From Bacteroidales bacterium UBA1725 (GTDB lineage: Bacteria; Bacteroidota; Bacteroidia; Bacteroidales; UBA932): a DNA stretch of 21,873 nt. Below are positions 16,424-21,873 of the stretch, piece after piece (within the stretch, counting starts at the first letter, position 1; each line of letters begins with the position of its first letter). A program made the position numbers and the translations under genes. The DNA is taken from assembly GCA_002315815.1 (NCBI GenBank), contig DCIN01000055.1, positions 1 through 21,873 on the forward strand, in the 5' to 3' direction. The notes under the pieces are model-generated. The model was given only the letters and a program-made list of their open reading frames with translations, ran no database searches and was not told the DNA's origin.

Positions 16424-17878
16424 ATGAATGTATATATGAATGTTCTGGTAAAGAAGTCTCCGATACTTCTGATGACTCTTCTGATGGCCCTTCTGCCGGC
16501 ACTGTTGTTTGCCCAGTCTTCAAACACTTATCTCCCGGCAGAGGAGATGTCAACCCCGCAGTCTTTTCTGCCGGGACCTCCGGAGTTGCAGGATGCACGC
16601 TTCTATGCAGACTGGGTAGCCTATCGGCAAGGAATGGACATCAGAAGTGCAGAACGTGGCTATCGTGCGATAGATGATGCAAATACGAGTGTAGAGTATT
16701 TTATGCTGAGATTCGGGGAGGCTATGGGAGTCAATATGACACCCGAGAACTGTCCCAATATCGCCCGATACATTTCCAGGACCTTCAGTACAGCAAAGCT
16801 GGCAAATTCGAAGGCTAAGGATTATTATGCAAGAGTGCGGCCCTACAACCAGTTCCACGAAGACACCCCCATCAAATGGTCTCAAAATCCTTCGGACAAC
16901 ACTTCATATCCTTCCGGACATACCTGCCGTGCCTGGTCCACGGCTCTTGCACTGGTGGCAATCGACCCGGCTCATCAGAATGAGATTCTCAAAACCGGCT
17001 TCGACTATGGTCAGAGCCGTGTCATTCTGGGATATCACTATCAGTCCGACATAGATGCAGCACGACTCGTTGCAAGCGCAGGCGTTGCCCGTATGATGGG
17101 GGAGAAGAGCTTTCAGGAGGATATGGAAGCGGCCAGAACGGATCTTGAGATTCTGCGAAATACTGCTTCACCTCGTATCCGTACCCTTATTGTAGGGGGA
17201 AATGGAAGTAGGGCGTGGGACATACGCACCATAGCCATTGCCAGAACCTTGAGAAGTTCCGGTCTTTTCTCCGTCGATATTGCCGGTCCTGCCGAGTGCG
17301 CCGACAGCATCGGCTTCGGATCATTTGAACTTGTGATTCTCAAAACCGGCGGTGATAGTTTTAAAGCAGGGTGGAGTGACGCTACAAAGGCATCATTTGA
17401 AGAATACTGCGGCGGTGTGATATATTTCCACGATGCTGATAATGAATCAGATTCGAAGGGTATTGAAAAGAAGGAGCATATATTGGAACTGCGTGATGCC
17501 GGGCATCCTGTTACTGCCGGGCTACCGTCCCAGTGGAAACACGCCGAGGATGCTTTCTTGGACAATACTACAGGAATGAAGAAAGGGACTGTTGCGGATT
17601 TGAAGAACGCTGACGTGCTCTATGCAGTTGGGAAAACCCCTGTAATCTATACAACTTCGAACGGGAAGAACAAAGGGTTCCATATCAGGTTCTGCTATGT
17701 GGGAGAGTCCGTGGAGAAGAATCCTTCGATGCAGTGCACCGGTTTCCAGACTTTGCTTCTGCGCGGAGCCGAATGGTGCGCTACAGGCAAGGTTTCGCAG
17801 GCTGTTCCTTCAGATTTTCCGACAGCGGATGACACTTCTTCCCGCAAAGATTACCGTCCGCACCGCTCTTTGAGATAG
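16424..17878 (+). CDS. Secreted PAP2 acid phosphatase fused to a ThuA-like domain
   Basis: Two-domain extracytoplasmic protein. After a signal peptide (hydrophobic 12-29, ending LLFAQ) comes a class A acid-phosphatase/PAP2 domain with the complete phosphatase signature: K132-x6-R139-P140 (KDYYARVRP), P163-S-G-H166 (SYPSGHT) and S198-R-x5-H205-x3-D209 (SRVILGYHYQSD). Residues 251-463 are a ThuA/GATase1-like domain: RTLIVGGNGSRAW, FELVILKTGGDSF, GGVIYFHDADN, HPVTAGLPSQWKHAEDAF, KTPVIYTTSNGKNKGFH, and LLLRGAEWCATGKV at the end. The ATG at 16424 is one of two close in-frame starts (the other at residue 5). The stop is 3 bp from the stop of the convergent outer membrane gene. Phosphatase activity is well supported; the role of the second domain is not known. 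Confidence 0.88.
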   Translation: MNVYMNVLVKKSPILLMTLLMALLPALLFAQSSNTYLPAEEMSTPQSFLPGPPELQDARFYADWVAYRQGMDIRSAERGYRAIDDANTSVEYFMLRFGEAMGVNMTPENCPNIARYISRTFSTAKLANSKAKDYYARVRPYNQFHEDTPIKWSQNPSDNTSYPSGHTCRAWSTALALVAIDPAHQNEILKTGFDYGQSRVILGYHYQSDIDAARLVASAGVARMMGEKSFQEDMEAARTDLEILRNTASPRIRTLIVGGNGSRAWDIRTIAIARTLRSSGLFSVDIAGPAECADSIGFGSFELVILKTGGDSFKAGWSDATKASFEEYCGGVIYFHDADNESDSKGIEKKEHILELRDAGHPVTAGLPSQWKHAEDAFLDNTTGMKKGTVADLKNADVLYAVGKTPVIYTTSNGKNKGFHIRFCYVGESVEKNPSMQCTGFQTLLLRGAEWCATGKVSQAVPSDFPTADDTSSRKDYRPHRSLR

Positions 17879-17881
17879 AAA

Positions 17882-18688
17882 TCAGAAGCAGAATGAAATA
17901 CCACCGCATATTGAGAAGTACCATCTCTGATGCAGGGTCGTGCGTTTGGTCTCTCCGTCGAGACTGTTGCCTTCAATGTTGTGTATCAGATAGTTGTCGG
18001 TGATATTGTAGTGAAAGGCAGGCATTATCTTCACCCCGAATCTCCAGATATTGTAATTAAGGTTCAGTCCCGCATCCAAAGATGTCGAGAACCTTGAATT
18101 CAAAGAAGTATAGGTTTTTTCCCAGTATGTCTTACCGTTTTCTTGATATAGAGGAGTGGGGGATACCGTATCGTTTTTGTCTTTGCCTGCTATGAATCCG
18201 GGAGTGATTCCGGCATAAAATTCCACATCGCTGAACATAGAGGCCAGAAACATAAAGAAGGCTGATCCGAGGACAGATGGCTTTTTGCCATCGGAATAGT
18301 ATCTTTTTTGTTCTTCCATCTCTTCTGTTAACGTTCTATCGAATGCATCAATGCCGTTCCTCATCCGTTTGTTCCAATCCAATCCTTCGGTTCGATAACT
18401 CACTGCGAAAGGAATCCCGAAAAAATGACTCACAGAATTGACCTCAGGCATATATTGTAAACCGGTTTTGAAACCAAGTCCTTTGTTGGAATAATTGGAG
18501 TAGTTCAGCCCTACGAGGAGATTGCTGGAAGAATTGCTTCTGCCTGAATATTTGTTGATTGGAAAGTTCCCTCCGATAACGACGCCTATCTCGCTGTTCT
18601 GATTGTCATCTGATGACTTGGATGAAAGGGATACTGGTAATAAACACAGACCAGCCGCCAGAAGAATTAATTGATTTTTCTTAATCAT
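17882..18688 (-). CDS. Outer membrane beta-barrel-like protein of unknown function
   Basis: The ATG at 18688 gives MIKKNQLILLAAGLCLLPVSLS, a signal peptide; an ATG four codons earlier is possible. The rest has alternating hydrophobic strands with Gly and aromatic residues (GVVIGGNFPINKYSG, LLVGLNYSNYSNKGLGFKTG, FYAGITPGFIAG, DAGLNLNYNIWRFGVKIMP) and ends in a terminal Phe (FSICGGISFCF), as expected for a beta-barrel inserted by BAM. It resembles the PorT/OMP_b-brl group only in general style. The charged central segment (about 110-140, LTEEMEEQKRYYSDGKK) may be a loop. It is divergent from uraA with a 110-bp shared gap; a one-mismatch -7 box (AATCTTTG, 18753-18746 on the minus strand) could serve it. 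Confidence 0.75.
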   Translation of the reverse strand: MIKKNQLILLAAGLCLLPVSLSSKSSDDNQNSEIGVVIGGNFPINKYSGRSNSSSNLLVGLNYSNYSNKGLGFKTGLQYMPEVNSVSHFFGIPFAVSYRTEGLDWNKRMRNGIDAFDRTLTEEMEEQKRYYSDGKKPSVLGSAFFMFLASMFSDVEFYAGITPGFIAGKDKNDTVSPTPLYQENGKTYWEKTYTSLNSRFSTSLDAGLNLNYNIWRFGVKIMPAFHYNITDNYLIHNIEGNSLDGETKRTTLHQRWYFSICGGISFCF

Positions 18689-18758
18689 AAGGCAGTGCAC
18701 TTCAAATAATATGCCTAATATTCTCTTATCTTCTCATAGTCAATACAAAGATTATTTC

Positions 18759-18766
18759 TATTTTTG
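18759..18766 (+). promoter_or_regulatory. -7 box of the uraA promoter
   Basis: TATTTTTG matches TAnnTTTG exactly, 32 bp before the uraA ATG. No clear -33 TTTG was seen. The transcribed leader contains a perfect 12-bp tandem duplication. Confidence 0.5.
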
Positions 18767-18769
18767 CCT

Positions 18770-18793
18770 CTTGTATTTTTACTTGTATTTTTA
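18770..18793 (+). repeat. 12-bp perfect tandem duplication in the uraA leader
   Basis: CTTGTATTTTTA occurs twice in direct succession (18770-18781 and 18782-18793), five bases before the uraA start codon. Confidence 0.85.
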
Positions 18794-18798
18794 ATAGT

Positions 18799-20184
18799 AT
18801 GGCAAAAGATTCCACAAACCAGAAAGCAATCTATGACGCAAGGAAACTTGGCCGTTCCAGAATGCTTCTGCTGGGTTTCCAGCATATGTTCGCAATGTTT
18901 GGTGCAACGGTCCTCGTTCCGGCACTTACAGGGCTGTCCGTCAGTGCCACTCTTCTTTTTGCTGGTCTGGGCACACTCCTGTTCCACTTCATCACAAAGA
19001 TGAAGGTTCCTGCTTTCCTCGGATCGTCATTCGCATTCATCGGTGGTTATGCCGCTGTTGTTGCCACAGGTGCAGCAAATGGTCTTGACCAGTCAGCGTC
19101 CTTGCCCTATGCGTGCATCGGAGTATTCTTTGCGGGCCTTCTGTATTTCGTACTCGCCGGGTTGATAAGAGCTTTCGGTGTCAAAAAGGTGATGCGTTTC
19201 TTCCCTCCTGTCGTCACCGGGCCCATCATCATCGCTATCGGTCTCACTCTTTCCGGCTCTGCAATCAACAACTGCACGTCAAACTGGCTCATAGCCCTTC
19301 TTGCAGTTGCCATCATCGTGGTCTGCAATATCTGGGGCAGGGGAATGGTGCGCATAGTCCCCGTTCTTCTCGGTGTCATCGGCTCATACACGATTTCCGC
19401 CTGCTTCGGTCTTGTGGATTTCTCCAATGTTCACAGTTCGGCCTGGATAGGACTTCCGTTCAAGATGGAGAACACTGTCTTTTCCGTTCTCGGCAACCCC
19501 AATGTCGGCATAATGATTACCGCCATAATCACCATTCTTCCGATTTCTCTTGCTACTATGATAGAGCACATCGGTGATATGTGCGCCATTTCCAGCACGA
19601 CAGGTAAAAATTATCTTGAGGATCCAGGACTTCATCGCACTCTGCTTGGAGATGGTCTTGCTACGTCGATTGCTTCTCTTTTCGGTGCTCCAGCCAATAC
19701 AACGTATGGTGAGAATACAGGTGTGCTCAATCTTACCAAAGTGTTCGACCCCCGTGTGATACGAATTGCTGCAGTTCTTGCCGTCGTTTTTTCATTCTGT
19801 CCCAAATTCGCAGCCGTTGTCTCAGCAATGCCGGCAGCGACAATCGGAGGCGTATCACTGGTCCTCTACGGTATGATCTCTGCTGTAGGTGTCCGTAACC
19901 TTGTGGAAAACAAGGTTGATCTCACCAGTTCACGCAACCTTATCATCTCAGCCCTCATTCTTGTTCTTGCCATAGGTATCAATTATGGTCCGGGCAGCAT
20001 ATCCTTTACAATAGGTACGGCCAACATCGCTCTTTCCGGCCTTGCAACAGCGGCTCTGGTGGGTATTCTTCTCAATGCTTTCCTCCCTGGCAACACCTAC
20101 GAGTTCGGTGTGAACAAAAGCGGTGACAGCACGGTCGATCTAGGTGGAAATGACCGGAAGTACGATAATCGGGAATCGAACTGA
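18799..20184 (+). CDS. uraA: Uracil/xanthine permease (NCS2 family)
   Basis: Inner membrane nucleobase:proton symporter. The N-terminal QHMFAMFGATVLVP and GSSFAFIGGYAAV are hallmarks of UraA/UapA proteins. About 14 hydrophobic segments span 461 residues. The two conserved glutamates of the substrate site are visible: E256 in ATMIEHIGDMCAIS and E305 in TTYGENTGVLNLT. The N-terminal part before TM1 is short and basic. The ATG at 18799 follows a TAnnTTTG promoter with a short leader. A Tsx-like outer membrane gene starts 27 bp after its stop, almost certainly in the same operon. Uracil is the most likely substrate, but xanthine or another base is possible. Confidence 0.93.
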   Translation: MAKDSTNQKAIYDARKLGRSRMLLLGFQHMFAMFGATVLVPALTGLSVSATLLFAGLGTLLFHFITKMKVPAFLGSSFAFIGGYAAVVATGAANGLDQSASLPYACIGVFFAGLLYFVLAGLIRAFGVKKVMRFFPPVVTGPIIIAIGLTLSGSAINNCTSNWLIALLAVAIIVVCNIWGRGMVRIVPVLLGVIGSYTISACFGLVDFSNVHSSAWIGLPFKMENTVFSVLGNPNVGIMITAIITILPISLATMIEHIGDMCAISSTTGKNYLEDPGLHRTLLGDGLATSIASLFGAPANTTYGENTGVLNLTKVFDPRVIRIAAVLAVVFSFCPKFAAVVSAMPAATIGGVSLVLYGMISAVGVRNLVENKVDLTSSRNLIISALILVLAIGINYGPGSISFTIGTANIALSGLATAALVGILLNAFLPGNTYEFGVNKSGDSTVDLGGNDRKYDNRESN

Positions 20185-20211
20185 GAGAAATTCAAACTCA
20201 AGAATACTTCA

Positions 20212-21003
20212 ATGAAAAAGCTGAATCTGATTATCGTTTTCTTGGCTACGTTCCTTGGAAACAATGCTTTCGCACAGGAAGCAAAATCAACGATGAACGA
20301 CGGTTCCACCAATCTCCAGATCTTCTATGATTTCGGGAAGGACCGCAAGTGCGTTACAACCACCGTCGAAGGGTTCTACAATGACCCCTGGGGAAACACT
20401 TTCTTCTTCGTAGATCACGATTATCCCACCAAGAAAAATGATGATGCAAGTAAGGGAATCACTGGGACATATTGGGAGATAGCCCGTTGCCTCAATTTCT
20501 GGAAAACAGGCAAACTGGGTTTCCTCAGTCTGCAGTTGGAATACAACGGTGGTGCATACAGGGGGTATGGCATCAATCATTCATTCCTTGCCGGCGTGGA
20601 TTTCTTCGTTCACAGCGATGATTTCAGAAATACTTTCAACTTCAAACTTCTCTATAAGGGAATAGTCGGTCAGGATGCTTTCCCCGGCAAGGCTCTTCCG
20701 ATGCAATTCACTTTTGTTTGGGGAATGCAGGATTTGTTCAATGTGAAGGGCCTTCGTTTCAGCGGCTTCGCTGATTTCTGGGGAGAAAAGCATATCCTGT
20801 ACTCAGACAAGAGCGGAGCGCTCGCCACAGCTGAACAGACAAATTTCGTCTTCATTTCAGAGCCTCAGCTATGGTACAGCGTCGGACAGCACTTCGGTTG
20901 CCCCAACCTCAATATCGGCGGCGAACTTGAACTATCTTATGACTTTGGCTCTTCAAAGGGTTTCTGGTGCCGCCCCTGCCTTGGTGCAAAATGGGTATTT
21001 TGA
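20212..21003 (+). CDS. DUF5020 / Tsx-like nucleoside-specific outer membrane channel
   Basis: Predicted outer membrane beta-barrel. Signal peptide MKKLNLIIVFLATFLGNNAFA followed by QE. The body has regularly spaced amphipathic strands rich in Phe, Tyr, Trp and Gly (LQIFYDFGKDRKCVTTTVEGF, WGNTFFFVDHDY, GFLSLQLEYNGG, LPMQFTFVWGMQDLF, EPQLWYSVGQHFG) and ends GAKWVF with a terminal Phe. The pattern matches Bacteroidales DUF5020 proteins, related to the nucleoside channel Tsx. It lies 27 bp after uraA, so the pair probably forms an outer-plus-inner membrane route for nucleosides or nucleobases. At 263 residues it is full length. The substrate is inferred from context. Confidence 0.85.
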   Translation: MKKLNLIIVFLATFLGNNAFAQEAKSTMNDGSTNLQIFYDFGKDRKCVTTTVEGFYNDPWGNTFFFVDHDYPTKKNDDASKGITGTYWEIARCLNFWKTGKLGFLSLQLEYNGGAYRGYGINHSFLAGVDFFVHSDDFRNTFNFKLLYKGIVGQDAFPGKALPMQFTFVWGMQDLFNVKGLRFSGFADFWGEKHILYSDKSGALATAEQTNFVFISEPQLWYSVGQHFGCPNLNIGGELELSYDFGSSKGFWCRPCLGAKWVF

Positions 21004-21041
21004 TCGAGCACTCTGTCCTCACCTTTTTAAATGGCTAATTC

Positions 21042-21251
21042 CTATTTCAGTTCTTCAAGCCAAGCCCGGCATTCATCGCTTAACAACGATATAATCTTGG
21101 CATAATACTTTTCCACATCCTCTTTAGGCAAGCATCCCAACCCAGATATCTGGTGTTGCAACAAGAGTAGAATTCTAATGCAAATAAACGACATTATCCT
21201 GTAAATCTTTATCAGTTTTGCTGATAGAATAGATGATGTCCCTTGAAGCAA
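21042..21251 (-). pseudogene. Possible remnant or small ORF downstream of the Tsx-like gene
   Basis: A 69-codon open frame whose second half (LPKEDVEKYYAKIISLLSDE, then CRAWLEELK) reads like the amphipathic C-terminal helix of a real protein, whereas the first half does not look like a proper N-terminus. No promoter or family was recognised. It could be the 3' end of a lost gene. Low confidence. Confidence 0.25.
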
Positions 21252-21428
21252 ACAAACCTATCAATGACTATGGTGAATGAAACCATCAGTTTCTGTTTGC
21301 CGATACAGGAGATGAAAGCAGCAGTTACACTTCTGAAAATCAATATAATAAGCCTTTTTAGTTATCAAAATTGTCCACCGTTTGGCCACGAAGTTTTCAA
21401 TGCCTAGTTGATGCACACGGTTATTAAT
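21252..21428. other. Intergenic stretch with no recognised gene
   Basis: About 180 bp between the possible remnant and the Fic operator region. Reading all frames shows only short fragments interrupted by stops, and no strong hairpin or repeat was seen. Confidence 0.5.
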
Positions 21429-21457
21429 CCGCAAATTTTGCGGTTAATAGTCCGCAT
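21429..21457. promoter_or_regulatory. Operator-like palindrome upstream of the Fic gene
   Basis: CCGCAAATTTTGCGG (21429-21443) is a perfect odd-length palindrome centred at 21436. A further half-site CCGCATTTT begins at 21452. The palindrome overlaps the -33 region of the promoter, so a bound repressor would block RNA polymerase. A winged-helix domain often found at the C-terminus of DUF4172-Fic proteins is a plausible self-regulator (inference). Confidence 0.5.
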
Positions 21458-21470
21458 TTTATTATTTTTG
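21437..21470 (+). promoter_or_regulatory. Promoter of the Fic gene
   Basis: TTTG at 21437-21440 and TATTTTTG at 21463-21470 (exact TAnnTTTG), separated by 22 bp. The ATG follows 18 bp after the -7 box. Confidence 0.6.
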
Positions 21471-21488
21471 CAATCAAATACCGAAAAT

Positions 21489-21873
21489 ATGTATATACAT
21501 CAGACAGAAAATTGGCCACATTTCTCTTGGGACAAAGATGCCATCAATGGTAAACTTGTAGCTGTTAACAAGGCTGCCGGCTACCTTTCTGGCCGTTTGT
21601 CTGCATTGGGATTTGATGATCGTATGAATGCAGTGATAGAAACGTTTACGTATGATATTCTTGCATCTTCTGAGATAGAGGGGGTGGTCCTTAATTCCGA
21701 CCAAGTACGTTCATCGGTTGCCAGACGAATGGGAGTACAGATTACAGGTGATGTAGAACCATCGCATTACATTGAGGGTGTTGTTGAAATGATGCTGGAT
21801 GCCACCAATAATTTCGATTCACCTTTGACTGACAATCGTCTGTTTGGATGGCATAATTGTTTGTTCCCGACTG
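21489..21873 (+). CDS. DUF4172-Fic family protein, N-terminal part (cut by window edge)
   Basis: Probable AMPylating (Fic) enzyme; only the first 128 codons are inside the window and the HPFx(D/E)GN(G/K)R catalytic motif lies beyond it. The start MYIHQTENWPHFSW is typical of the DUF4172 N-terminal domain. ASSEIEGVVLNSDQVRSSVA contains the (S/T)xxxE(G/N) inhibitory-helix motif of class II Fic proteins, in which the Glu blocks ATP gamma-phosphate binding; this suggests auto-inhibited activity. The ATG at 21489 is supported by the promoter 18 bp upstream. An antisense frame over the same bases is not considered coding. An operator-like palindrome upstream suggests autoregulation. Whether the gene is complete is unknown. 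Confidence 0.88.
   Translation, partial: MYIHQTENWPHFSWDKDAINGKLVAVNKAAGYLSGRLSALGFDDRMNAVIETFTYDILASSEIEGVVLNSDQVRSSVARRMGVQITGDVEPSHYIEGVVEMMLDATNNFDSPLTDNRLFGWHNCLFPT

Noticed and set aside
14653..16527. 624-codon minus-strand open frame across the glycoside hydrolase
   Set aside because: It is antisense to a gene with clear catalytic motifs and signal peptide; the translation has no recognisable domain and is a by-product of codon bias.
21474..21704. 76-codon minus-strand frame over the Fic start
   Set aside because: It is antisense to the Fic N-terminal domain, which has a promoter and conserved motifs.

Overview
The window looks like a chromosomal segment of a Bacteroidales (Bacteroidota) bacterium with intermediate GC. 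The evidence is the repeated -7 box TAnnTTTG close upstream of several starts, the general absence of Shine-Dalgarno sequences, signal peptides ending in ...AQ, a DUF5020/Tsx-like outer membrane protein, a signal-peptide-bearing bleomycin-hydrolase-type C1 peptidase and a DUF4172-Fic protein. No rRNA, tRNA, CRISPR array or intact transposase was seen. Species cannot be assigned from the sequence alone.

Layout. (1) 1-4181 is an accessory, more AT-rich type I restriction locus. It holds the C-terminal half of hsdS (open at the left edge, with an 8-G homopolymer) and a complete hsdR. The 421-bp gap between them contains a compact minus-strand unit: promoter, about 90-nt leader or small RNA with a strong terminator, small ORF, second terminator. 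(2) 4263-4811 is a broken ECF sigma factor gene fused to an unrelated C-terminal piece, followed by two near-identical 27-bp hairpin repeats. (3) 5115-8913 is core metabolism: gapA (minus), divergent from surE-lpxB (plus), which converges on pssA (minus). The secreted C1 peptidase upstream of pssA is coupled to it by a TAATG overlap. (4) 10161-10326 is a 166-bp imperfect palindrome between the peptidase gene and a rightward run of genes: an unrecognised lipoprotein, a DEDDy 3'-5' exonuclease and an RlmI-type rRNA methyltransferase, all overlapping or abutting, then a secreted GH2-type glycoside hydrolase and a secreted PAP2 acid phosphatase carrying a ThuA-like C-terminal domain. (5) 17882-18688 is a minus-strand beta-barrel-like outer membrane protein, divergent from a uracil permease plus Tsx-like (DUF5020) pair that probably brings nucleobases or nucleosides across both membranes. 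(6) 21004-21488 is mostly non-coding, ending in a palindromic operator-like promoter for a DUF4172-Fic gene cut by the right edge.

The most interesting places are the hsdS-hsdR gap, where the leader RNA contains 13 nt perfectly complementary to codons 8-12 of the downstream small gene; the in-frame poly-G tract in hsdS, where gain or loss of one G stops translation at once; the 166-bp palindrome; and two adjacent secreted enzymes (GH2, PAP2) that both seem to end in a GATase1/ThuA-like domain.
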